22,655 bases of DNA from Pseudomonadota bacterium. GTDB lineage: Bacteria > Pseudomonadota > Alphaproteobacteria > Azospirillales > Azospirillaceae. Positions 1 to 10,313 of this stretch are shown in pieces. The position numbers were made by a program, and so were the translations under genes. Numbering within the stretch: the stretch's first letter is position 1; every line of letters begins with the position of its first letter. Where the stretch lies: positions 1-22,655 of the forward strand of contig JAEZHQ010000247.1 in assembly GCA_023416455.1 (NCBI GenBank). Reading direction: 5' to 3'. Under the pieces are notes generated by a model, which ran no database searches, was not told the DNA's origin, and saw only the letters and a program-made list of their open reading frames with translations.

Positions 1-858
1 GCGGTACTCCACGGTCAGGACGTCGGCTTCGGCGCCGGCTTCGGCGGCGGCGGCATCGGCGCCGGCCGCCGCGAGGGCGGCGCGCCCGGCCAGCACGCGC
101 CCGCGGTCGTCGGGATGCAGGCGCGATTCCCAGAAGCCGCCCTCCTCCAGGAAGCGGCGGGCCGGAAAGCCGAACAGCGCCTGCACGTTCTCCGTGATGT
201 AGCGGAAGACGGCGCCGTCGCCCAGCGGGGCCGTGTAGAGGACGATGGGCAGGGAGCGGACGATCAGCGCCTGGCGCTCCTCGGAGCGGCGCAGCGCCTG
301 CTCGGCCATCAGCTTCTCGGTGCGCACGCGGAAGTTCTCGGCGAGCAGGCGTTGCCTGGCCTCCGCCTGGCGCCGGACTTCCTCGGTCTTGCGGTACAGC
401 TCGACGAACACCGCGACCTTGCAGCGCAGGATGACCGGGTCGACCGGCTTGAACATGTAGTCGACCGCCCCCGCCGAATAGCCGCGGAAGATGTGCAGCT
501 CGTCCTTGTTGATGGCGGTGAGGAAGAGGATGGGGATGTGCCGCGACTTGCGCCGGTGGCGGATCAGCTCGGCCGCCTCGTAGCCGTCCATGCCGGGCAT
601 GTGGACGTCCATCAGGATCGCCGCGAAATCCTGGTCGAGCACGCGGATCAGCGCCTCCTCGCCGGAGCGCGCCAGGACCAGCGTCGCCCCGAGATCGGCC
701 AGCGTCTCCCGCATGGCCAGGAGGTTCCGGGGGTCGTCGTCCACGACCAGGACCCGGATCTCCGACGCTGCCACTGTCCCGGCCGGCTCTCCGCCGCCCT
801 CGCCGTGCATCGCCGCGGCCGCGGCGGAATCCTCGACGTTGATGTCCCGTGACGGCAT
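1..858 (-). CDS. Response regulator receiver-PAS sensory protein (3' end outside window)
   Basis: Only the first 286 codons are visible; the frame stays open to the window's left edge. After a low-complexity start, residues about 35-155 form a receiver domain: acidic pocket D40-D41-D42, phosphoacceptor D84 in LMDVHMPGMDGY, conserved T114 and K137 before a proline. A short helical linker (about 160-195) leads into a PAS-like domain (about 200-286) with FRYITENVQALFGF and the WESRLHPDD signature. Known proteins of this layout usually continue into a histidine kinase or output domain, which cannot be seen here. The ATG at 858 lies 11 bp after the hybrid kinase stop and has a GAGTGAGGGA-type ribosome site overlapping that stop, so the two are probably co-transcribed and this protein may receive phosphate from that kinase (inference). 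Confidence 0.9.
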   Translation of the reverse strand, partial: MPSRDINVEDSAAAAAMHGEGGGEPAGTVAASEIRVLVVDDDPRNLLAMRETLADLGATLVLARSGEEALIRVLDQDFAAILMDVHMPGMDGYEAAELIRHRRKSRHIPILFLTAINKDELHIFRGYSAGAVDYMFKPVDPVILRCKVAVFVELYRKTEEVRRQAEARQRLLAENFRVRTEKLMAEQALRRSEERQALIVRSLPIVLYTAPLGDGAVFRYITENVQALFGFPARRFLEEGGFWESRLHPDDRGRVLAGRAALAAAGADAAAAEAGAEADVLTVEYR

Positions 859-869
859 CCGGCGGTCCC

Positions 870-5324
<4,455 letters not shown>

Positions 5325-5465
5325 GGTCGGGGATCCGTCCCTGTGCGTCTTGGAAGCGTGCGTGGTCAAGGGGGGAGAGCGGCCGGCCTCAGCGCCGGTG
5401 CGGCCGCGCCCCGGCGTGGTGACGGCGATGGAGGGTGGCCGCGGCGCCAGCCCGTCCGGCCGCGT

Positions 5466-5864
5466 TCAGGGCCGGGCGAAGACGCGATCCAGCATGGCCT
5501 TCAGCTGAGCCGCGTCGTAGGGCTTTGGCAGGAAACCGAAAGGGTGGGCGGTCTCGGCCCGCTCCAGCAGGGCCGGGTCACAGGCCCCGGACATGAAGAT
5601 GCTGCCGACCGCGAAGCGTTCGCGCAGGGCCAGGGCGGTCTCGATCCCGTCGCGCCCGCCCGCCAGCCCGATGTCCACCAGGGCCAGCGCCGGCCGCTCG
5701 CGGTCGGCGATCGCCAGCGCCTCGTCGGCCGACGCCGCCACCCCGCAGACCTCGTAATTCATGTCCTCCAGCACGTCGGACAGATACATGGCGACGATCG
5801 CCTCGTCCTCCACGACCAGAAGGCGGAGGGTCTGCGCCGAAGAACCGCCAAGCGGGTAAGTCAT
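5466..5864 (-). CDS. Stand-alone response regulator (receiver domain only)
   Basis: 132 aa forming one receiver domain and nothing else. Acidic pocket E19-D20-E21, phosphoacceptor D64 in ALVDIGLAGG, S92 at the conserved Ser/Thr position and K114 in FLPKPY are all visible. There is no DNA-binding or enzymatic output, so it should act as a phosphotransfer intermediate or protein-binding switch of the CheY/Spo0F-like class (family knowledge). The ATG at 5864 has a strong ribosome site (GGGGAACGAGG). It sits 141 bp upstream of the poly-HAMP kinase on the same strand and is probably the first gene of that cluster. Its overall shape resembles the regulator at 7042-7461, suggesting two related but diverged copies. 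Confidence 0.93.
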   Translation of the reverse strand: MTYPLGGSSAQTLRLLVVEDEAIVAMYLSDVLEDMNYEVCGVAASADEALAIADRERPALALVDIGLAGGRDGIETALALRERFAVGSIFMSGACDPALLERAETAHPFGFLPKPYDAAQLKAMLDRVFARP

Positions 5865-6329
5865 GCCTCGTTCCCCTTATCCCTTGCCTGCGACACCGGC
5901 CAGGACGGCACCCGGTCATGCCATTCTCCGCAGTCCTGACAAGGCCAAGGGGCACCGATCCGCGCGCACTCTCCGGCGAAGCAGACAGCGACGACTAGCA
6001 TGCCTCAGCATCATGGATAAGAAAAAAAGAGAAAATACCCCAAATGGGCTATGCATTGACCCTATTCTTTGAAAGGGTTCTCGGCAGGGGTGACGGCAAT
6101 CCGGAAACATTATTGTGATATTGCACGCGCTCATTCCGGCTGTGCTTGCCGGACCGGCGCCGGACGGCCTGGGCGGGGGCGTCCGGGAAGCGGGGAGGGG
6201 GAGCGGCCGCCGCGGCTGCCCCTTCCGGTCGGGGGCTGTCGGCAGGGCCGGCCACGCCACGTCAATGGAAGGGGATGCGCCGGCGGGCGCTTCTCGCAGC
6301 GCCCGCCGGCGTCCGTCAGGGAGGATGCC
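5865..6329. other. Divergent intergenic region with an AT-richer core
   Basis: 465 bp between two diverging genes. About 6005-6125 is clearly poorer in G and C than the surroundings, with runs of A and T, as expected for promoter DNA in such a genome. I cannot assign -35/-10 boxes with confidence on either strand. The right end carries the long hairpin at 6279-6310. Open frames through it have poor coding character. Confidence 0.6.
6279..6310 (+). promoter_or_regulatory. Perfect 12-bp hairpin just upstream of a start codon
   Basis: GCCGGCGGGCGC (6279-6290) and its exact reverse complement (6299-6310) flank an 8-nt loop. The structure ends 8 nt before the ribosome site (AGGGAGG) of the gene starting at 6330. 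No T-run follows, so an intrinsic terminator is less likely than a 5'-UTR element acting on translation or mRNA stability. Confidence 0.55.
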
Positions 6330-6920
6330 ATGGCGACACTGGACAGCAACCTTTCCGGCCCGGGCGCCGGGTCCCGCGGCGGCCTGCGCGAGGTCGTGGC
6401 CGTGTTCGACGACCCCGACGCCCTGGACGGGGCGATCAGCGAATTGCAGCAGCACGGCTTCGGCCGGGCCGACCTCAGCACGGTCGGCAACGCCCGGATC
6501 CTGGAGGCGAAGCTCGGCCGGACCTGCACCGACGTCGGCGAGATCGAGGACGACCCGGCGGTGCCGCGGAGCGTCTTCGTGTCGAAGGCGTCGGTCGGCG
6601 ACGCCGAAGGCGCCCTGGTCGGCATGGCCGTCTACATCGGCGCCGTCGTCGCGGCGGGGGCGACCGCCGCCGCCGGCGCCAGCATGCTGGCCATCGTCCT
6701 CGCCGTGGCCATCGCCGCGGCGATCACCGGGGTCATCGGCTACACGATGATGCTGCGGCTGGACCGGCGCTACGCCGAGGCGATCCAGGCGCAGGCCAGT
6801 CGGGGCGGCTTCGTGCTCTGGGTGAACCTGCATTCGGAGGAGCAGGAGCGCGATGCCCTGCGCGTGCTGTCCACCTGCGCGCCCCGGCGGGTCCACGTCC
6901 ATGAGCTGCCGGCCGGATAG
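6330..6920 (+). CDS. Small membrane protein with Ala/Gly-rich hydrophobic centre, unknown function
   Basis: 196 aa. The ATG at 6330 follows a clear AGGGAGG ribosome site; longer versions of this frame cross non-coding DNA. The N-terminal part (about 20-90) has EVVAVFDDPDALDGAISEL, like the alpha/beta domain seen in some stress-related membrane proteins. Residues about 94-141 are a long hydrophobic Ala/Gly-rich stretch able to form two membrane helices or a glycine-zipper hairpin. The C-terminal part (about 158-193) again looks alpha/beta. Both soluble ends would then face the same side. It may belong to the loose general-stress-protein 17M/DUF1269-like group, but I do not recognise it firmly. 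It lies between two response regulators, and two hairpins follow its stop. Confidence 0.85.
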   Translation: MATLDSNLSGPGAGSRGGLREVVAVFDDPDALDGAISELQQHGFGRADLSTVGNARILEAKLGRTCTDVGEIEDDPAVPRSVFVSKASVGDAEGALVGMAVYIGAVVAAGATAAAGASMLAIVLAVAIAAAITGVIGYTMMLRLDRRYAEAIQAQASRGGFVLWVNLHSEEQERDALRVLSTCAPRRVHVHELPAG

Positions 6921-6925
6921 GAGGC

Positions 6926-6972
6926 CGCCCATCCCCGGCCCCGCGATGGGCGCGGACCGGCCGATCGGCCGG
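6926..6972 (+). terminator. Two consecutive inverted repeats after the 6330-6920 gene
   Basis: First, CGCCCATC (6926-6933) pairs with GATGGGCG (6945-6952) across an 11-nt loop. Second, 6957-6972 is a perfect 16-bp palindrome, CCGGCCGATCGGCCGG. They start 6 nt after the stop codon. Neither is followed by a T-run, so the terminator call is tentative; the palindrome could be a protein-binding site ahead of the regulator at 7042. Confidence 0.4.
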
Positions 6973-7041
6973 CGCGGCGTGCAATGAAGGCGGGGTCCGC
7001 CTGTTGCATGGCGTGGAGCGCAACCAGGCAAGGGCAGAACG

Positions 7042-7461
7042 TTGAAGCTTCTCATCGTCGAAGACGACCCGTTGGTCGGGCCGGCCATGAAGGCCGTCCT
7101 GCAGAGCGCCGGGCACGAGGCCGTCGGCCCGGTCCGGGGCGCGGCCAAGGCTCTGCGGATCGTCGAGCGCGAGCGCCCCGGCCTCGCCCTGGTCGACTAC
7201 AACCTGTCCGGCGGGGAAAACGGCCTCTCCCTCATCCGCAGGCTGAGGGAGAGGCACGGCGTGCCGGCCCTGCTCGTCACCGGATACGACCACCGCGGCG
7301 ACGAGGCGCGCGGGATGGCGCTCGGCTGTCTCGTCAAGCCGTTCCCGCCGGAGGCGCTGACCCAGGCGGTGGCGGCGGCGGAGCAGGTGCTGGCCGGGCT
7401 GCGCCCGTCGCACCCGCCGGCCGCGCTCGTCCTGTTCCGGACGCCGCCGCTCGCCGCCTGA
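7042..7461 (+). CDS. Stand-alone response regulator (receiver domain only)
   Basis: 139 aa. The start is a TTG at 7042 giving MKLLIVEDD, with AAGGGCAG upstream; no upstream ATG fits the frame as well. Acidic residues E7-D8-D9, phosphoacceptor D52 in ALVDYNLSGG, T80 in LLVTGYD and K99 in LVKPF complete the receiver site. The final 25 residues or so are an unstructured Pro/Ala tail without an output domain. It should act by phosphorylation-dependent protein contact. No kinase adjoins it on this strand; the poly-HAMP kinase about 1.7 kb away is a plausible donor (inference). A 12-bp hairpin follows 21 nt after the stop. Confidence 0.9.
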   Translation: MKLLIVEDDPLVGPAMKAVLQSAGHEAVGPVRGAAKALRIVERERPGLALVDYNLSGGENGLSLIRRLRERHGVPALLVTGYDHRGDEARGMALGCLVKPFPPEALTQAVAAAEQVLAGLRPSHPPAALVLFRTPPLAA

Positions 7462-7482
7462 AAAAGGTCACGGGAGGGCCAC

Positions 7483-7508
7483 CCCGGCCGGCGCTTGCGC
7501 CGGTCGGG
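7483..7508 (+). terminator. 12-bp stem-loop downstream of the response regulator
   Basis: CCCGGCCGGCGC (7483-7494) and GCGCCGGTCGGG (7497-7508) pair fully with a single G-U wobble that is possible only in RNA from the plus strand. It lies 21 nt after the stop at 7461. No T-run follows, so it may act as a transcript 3'-end stabiliser or an imperfect terminator. Confidence 0.5.
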
Positions 7509-7542
7509 AACGGCGCCATATGGAGCTTCATCCGCCAACACC

Positions 7543-7558
7543 AGAAAGGAGGTGATCC
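7543..7558 (+). promoter_or_regulatory. Extended Shine-Dalgarno: 16-nt complement of the 16S rRNA 3' end
   Basis: AGAAAGGAGGTGATCC is the exact reverse complement of the GGATCACCTCCTTTCT end found in alphaproteobacterial 16S genes (established knowledge, not checked for this genome). AGGAGG ends 7 nt before a GTG at 7560, ideal spacing for initiation. Normal ribosome sites match over only 4-8 nt. Confidence 0.6.
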
Positions 7559-7559
7559 T

Positions 7560-7673
7560 GTGTCTCATTGTCCTTCGCCGCGTCCGCGGGGCGCCATGGC
7601 CGGGATCCCCGCCTTTGCCGGAATCCCGGTCGCCCGACGCGGCCATCCTGGCCGCGCTGTGGGTGCGGATTGA
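7560..7673 (+). CDS. Possible 37-aa small protein or leader peptide
   Basis: The GTG at 7560 is placed perfectly behind the extreme Shine-Dalgarno at 7543-7558 and opens 37 codons: MSHCPSPRPRG, then AGIPAFAGIPV, then a basic tail. The PAFAG-type string is what results when a common REP-like palindrome (7600-7629) is read in this frame, so the peptide itself may carry no function and translation may be what matters. There is no recognisable domain or membrane segment. The ribosome site is strong evidence for initiation; conservation of the peptide is unknown. Confidence 0.35.
   Translation: MSHCPSPRPRGAMAGIPAFAGIPVARRGHPGRAVGAD
7600..7629. repeat. REP-like imperfect palindrome
   Basis: CCGGGAT (7600-7606) and ATCCCGG (7623-7629) form the outer stem, with partial pairing of the inner CCCCGCC/GCCGG sequences. 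Its sequence and its PAFAG translation resemble dispersed extragenic palindromes common in Proteobacteria. Only one copy is evident in this window, so the repeat nature is inference. Confidence 0.4.
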
Positions 7674-7680
7674 CAATGGT

Positions 7681-7741
7681 AAGGGCTGCTGGGGAAGGGC
7701 GCCTGGCTTCGGCGGCCCTTTCTCGGCGGCCTTCAGCCCTT
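7681..7741. repeat. Nested inverted repeats
   Basis: The outer arms AAGGGCTG (7681-7688) and CAGCCCTT (7734-7741) are perfect complements; inside them AAGGGC (7695-7700) and GCCCTT (7715-7720) form a second stem. A transcript would fold into a two-tier structure. There is no obvious coding frame with good composition here. Confidence 0.45.
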
Positions 7742-7780
7742 CCCGGGTCTTCGCTGCCGCAAGGTTGCGTGCATCCGCAC

Positions 7781-7810
7781 TTGAAACGGACGGCGTGATG
7801 GTCATATAAG
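7781..7810 (+). promoter_or_regulatory. Candidate sigma70-type promoter for the RNase J gene
   Basis: TTGAAA (7781-7786), an 18-bp spacer and TATAAG (7805-7810) are a fair match to housekeeping promoter boxes in otherwise GC-rich DNA. Transcription from here would give a 5' leader of about 390 nt before the ATG at 8207. Confidence 0.35.
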
Positions 7811-8206
7811 GCGTCTCGCCGATGCGGCTGGGCACCGGCGTGTGGCATTCCAGCGCCACGGCCGGCGTTACGGCCGTTGCCCCCGTCCGGCCTCCGACCC
7901 ATCGCTTGGCCGCTCCGTCAACCTTCAAACCCCGCCTTCCTCCGGCCCTGTGCCGCGTCGGCCGCCGCGCTCCCGTCCCGGGCCGTGGCGCCCCCGCAGG
8001 ACCGCGCGAAGGACCGAACACGGCGTTGCCGCGACCGGCACGCCCAGCCGTCCTCCCCGGCCACGCCCGGCTGGCCGCCTCGACGCTCCCCCCCGGGTGT
8101 CCTGGCGCCGCCGCGGTCGGGGAGGCACCCCATCCGCATCGACCAGCGATGCACGCCCGTCCGGCAGCGTGAATGCCGGCCAAGAGTGACTGAGACAGTA
8201 GGACGT

Positions 8207-9754
8207 ATGACGTTTGCATCGGAACGGCGCCGCCCGGCGTCGAAGGGCGAAGTCCGCCCGCAGAATGCCCGCCACTCCCGGATTTCCCCGTCGCCCCGTC
8301 CCGTCCCCGAGGACGGCCGGCGGGGCGGCGGAGCCCGCAAGGCCCGGCCCCCCGGCGGGCCGGTTCCCGGCAGCGACGAGATCCTGTTCCTGCCCCTGGG
8401 CGGCTGCTCGCGCATCGGCATGAACATGGCGCTCTACGGCCATGCCGGAAAATGGCTGATCGTGGACGCCGGCGTCGCCTTCATGGGCGACGAGGCGCCG
8501 GGGATCGACTCCCTCATGGCCGACCCCTCCTTCATCGAGGAGCGGATGGAGGACGTGGTGGGGCTGGTCGTCACCCACGCGCACGAGGACCACATCGGCG
8601 CCATCCACCATCTGTGGCCCCGCCTGCGCTGCCCCATCTACGCCACCCCCTTCGCCGCGCACGTCATCCGCGACCGGCTCAAGGAGACCGGCAGCCTGCG
8701 CGACGTCCGCATCCGGGTCTTCGAGGTCGGCGCCTCCTTCCCCGTCGGACCCTTCCAGGTGCAGTCCATCGCCGTCACCCACTCCATCCCCGAACCGGTG
8801 TCGCTGGCCATCCGCACGCCGGCCGGCACGGTCCTGCACACCGGCGACTGGAAGTTCGACCCCGACCCGCTGATCGGCGCGACCGCCGACCTGGCGGCCC
8901 TGAAGCGGCTGGGTGACGAGGGGGTGCTGGCCATGATGTGCGACAGCACCAACGCCGACGTCCCCGGGACGACCGGATCCGAGGCGGACGCCCGCGCCGG
9001 CCTGATGGCGGCCTTCGCCGGGCGCCAGGGCGCCATCGCGGTGACCGGCTTCGCCAGCAACGTGGCGCGCATGAAGGCGGTCGCCCAGGTCGCCGCGGCC
9101 CACGACCGCAAGGTCGTTCTGGTCGGCCGCTCCATGCTGCGCATGGAGAAGGCGGCCCGCGCCAACGGCTTCCTGGACGACGTGCCTGACTTCATAAGCG
9201 TGGCGGAGGCGTCCTGGACGCCGCGCCGGAACCTCGTGTTCCTGTGCACCGGCAGCCAGGGCGAGGAGCGGGCCGCGCTCAGCCGGCTCGCCCGCGACGG
9301 CCACCGGGAGCTGTGGCTGGAGCGCGGCGACGTCGCCATCTTCTCCGCCCGGGCCATTCCCGGCAACGAGGAGGTCCTGGCCTCCGTGCAGGCGCACCTC
9401 AAGGCGAAGGGGGTCGAGGTGGTCACCCCGGCCGACGCGCCCGTCCACGTCTCGGGCCACCCCAAGCGGGACGATCTGGCCCGCATGTACGACCTGGTCC
9501 GGCCGCGCTTCGCGGTGCCGGTGCACGGCACCATCGAGCATCTGGAGGCGCACGCCCGCCTGGCCCGCGCCTGCGGCGTCGAGCGCGCGCTGGTCCCGGA
9601 GGACGGCGACGTCCTGCGCCTGTCCCGCGACGGCACGGCGGTGGTCGGCCGGGTCGAGCCGCGCCGCCTCGCCAACGACGGCCGGCGCCTGATCGCCTGG
9701 TCCGGGAGCATCGAGGAGGCCGCGCCCGCCTCCCAGCGCTTGCTGGCCGCCTGA
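8207..9754 (+). CDS. rnj: Ribonuclease J family metallo-beta-lactamase/beta-CASP nuclease, C-terminally short
   Basis: 515 aa from the ATG at 8207, with AGGA five bases upstream of it. Residues 1-56 are a basic, Pro/Arg-rich extension; the family core begins at DEILFLPLGG. The zinc site is intact: HAHEDH at 124-129, H192, D214 in HTGDWK, and H440 in PVHG. Beta-CASP features MCDSTNA (244-250), TGFASNVARM, TGSQGE and HVSGH (414-418) are all present. RNase J degrades and matures RNA with 5'-exonuclease and endonuclease activity. The family normally has a further C-terminal domain; here the sequence ends soon after the beta-lactamase fold closes. The long extension and missing tail suggest a specialised paralogue rather than the main housekeeping copy (inference). 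Its upstream leader is unusually long and structured. Confidence 0.92.
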   Translation: MTFASERRRPASKGEVRPQNARHSRISPSPRPVPEDGRRGGGARKARPPGGPVPGSDEILFLPLGGCSRIGMNMALYGHAGKWLIVDAGVAFMGDEAPGIDSLMADPSFIEERMEDVVGLVVTHAHEDHIGAIHHLWPRLRCPIYATPFAAHVIRDRLKETGSLRDVRIRVFEVGASFPVGPFQVQSIAVTHSIPEPVSLAIRTPAGTVLHTGDWKFDPDPLIGATADLAALKRLGDEGVLAMMCDSTNADVPGTTGSEADARAGLMAAFAGRQGAIAVTGFASNVARMKAVAQVAAAHDRKVVLVGRSMLRMEKAARANGFLDDVPDFISVAEASWTPRRNLVFLCTGSQGEERAALSRLARDGHRELWLERGDVAIFSARAIPGNEEVLASVQAHLKAKGVEVVTPADAPVHVSGHPKRDDLARMYDLVRPRFAVPVHGTIEHLEAHARLARACGVERALVPEDGDVLRLSRDGTAVVGRVEPRRLANDGRRLIAWSGSIEEAAPASQRLLAA

Positions 9755-9796
9755 CCGGCGGGCCGGTCATCCCCGCCCTGGGCAAGGAGGAGGATC

Positions 9797-9931
9797 ATGA
9801 CGCCGCATCCCGAAGGCCGGAACCGGCCTTCGTGCCGGGGCACCGCGACCGCCGGCCGGAAGGCCGGCGGCGTTTTGGTCCGCGCGGCCCCGCGCCGCGC
9901 CGGCCTGTCCTCCCGGCGGAAGGCGGCCTGA
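9797..9931 (+). CDS. Possible 44-aa basic leader ORF with very strong ribosome site
   Basis: AAGGAGGAGG stands four bases upstream of the ATG at 9797, one of the best ribosome sites in the window. The ORF encodes 44 residues rich in Arg and Lys (MTPHPEGRNR at the start, SSRRKAA at the end) with no recognised domain. Three stem-loops lie within it, including the terminator-like one at 9849-9876. It could be a leader peptide whose translation influences folding, a small basic protein, or an accidental frame. It ends 39 nt before the gene at 9971. Confidence 0.35.
   Translation: MTPHPEGRNRPSCRGTATAGRKAGGVLVRAAPRRAGLSSRRKAA
9811..9843 (+). promoter_or_regulatory. Tandem stem-loops in a putative attenuator leader
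   Basis: CGAAGGCCGG (9811-9820) pairs perfectly with CCGGCCTTCG (9823-9832), followed directly by GTGCC/GGCAC (9832-9836 with 9839-9843). The 3' arm segment 9823-9831 is also an exact complement of GAAGGCCGG at 9859-9867 in the next hairpin, so the structures can be mutually exclusive. Confidence 0.45.
9849..9876 (+). terminator. Intrinsic terminator-like hairpin with short T-run
   Basis: CCGCCGGCC (9849-9857), loop GGAA and GGCCGGCGG (9862-9870) form a perfect 9-bp stem followed by CGTTTT. It lies 95 nt past the RNase J stop and 95 nt before the next start codon. It is either the RNase J terminator or an attenuator for the 9971 gene. Confidence 0.55.
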
Positions 9932-9970
9932 TCCGGCGCGCCGTCCGCCCCAGATTTCCGGAGCCTTTCC

Positions 9971-10300
9971 ATGGCCAGCCCTTCCATCGACCGGCTTTCC
10001 TTCCCCAACATGCTCGACCCGGTGCTCCGCGCCGCCGAGGATGACGACGAAACCCTGGAGCAGGCCATCAACGAGGTCGCGGAGGCGCTGGCCGACAGCG
10101 GAACGCTGATCGTCGATGCCCTGGGCCGGACCGTCCACGGGGTGACCGACGAGGAGGCCGTCCTCGGCCTCCTCGACACCTACATCCGCGTCCTGCTGCA
10201 TCTGGGCGAGGTGGAGGGGGCGTCGGAGTTGGGCGACCTGATCGAGCGCATCCACCAGGTCCGCAAGCGGCGCAAGCGCCGCGGCTCGCGCGCCGCCTGA
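9971..10300 (+). CDS. Hypothetical 109-aa protein with basic tail
   Basis: The ATG at 9971 follows GGAG at good spacing. The protein has an acidic helical body (AAEDDDETLEQAINEVAEAL at about 21-40; two further helices about 60-95) and a strongly basic end, KRRKRRGSR. There is no signal peptide or membrane segment, so it should be cytosolic. The basic tail could contact nucleic acid. I do not recognise the family. It lies downstream of RNase J, separated by the structured leader, and converges with the EamA exporter gene across only 13 bp. Codon use matches its neighbours, supporting a real gene. Confidence 0.75.
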   Translation: MASPSIDRLSFPNMLDPVLRAAEDDDETLEQAINEVAEALADSGTLIVDALGRTVHGVTDEEAVLGLLDTYIRVLLHLGEVEGASELGDLIERIHQVRKRRKRRGSRAA

Positions 10301-10313
10301 GCCGGCGATCCCG

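Larger units (their letters stand above)
7462..8206. other. Long structured intergenic region upstream of the RNase J gene
   Basis: 745 bp with no convincing conserved gene. In order it holds a strong hairpin (7483-7508), a 16-nt complement of the 16S rRNA 3' end leading a 37-codon ORF (7543-7673), a REP-like palindrome (7600-7629), nested inverted repeats (7681-7741), a sigma70-like promoter (7781-7810) and a 7-bp inverted repeat (7858-7877). Beyond 7880 I see only GC-rich sequence with open frames of poor composition. Confidence 0.65.

Noticed and set aside
6005..6125. Specific sigma factor boxes in the AT-rich divergent region
   Set aside because: TTGACC at 6056 and several A/T-rich hexamers exist, but none has a partner at proper spacing. 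EcfG-type GGAAC-N16/17-CGTT was looked for and not found.
5916..7148. 410-aa minus-strand frame across the 6330-6920 gene
   Set aside because: Overlaps two better-supported plus-strand genes and the AT-rich intergenic core; low-complexity translation.
7528..7805. Minus-strand frame starting MTITPSVSSADARNLAAAK at 7805
   Set aside because: The first 45 codons look mildly protein-like, but the frame continues through the REP-like palindrome, the 16S complement and the 12-bp hairpin into antisense of the response regulator. No ribosome site or domain.
7925..9553. 542-aa minus-strand open frame opposite RNase J
   Set aside because: Antisense shadow of a gene with intact catalytic motifs; composition is dominated by Gly, Arg, Asp and His with no domain.
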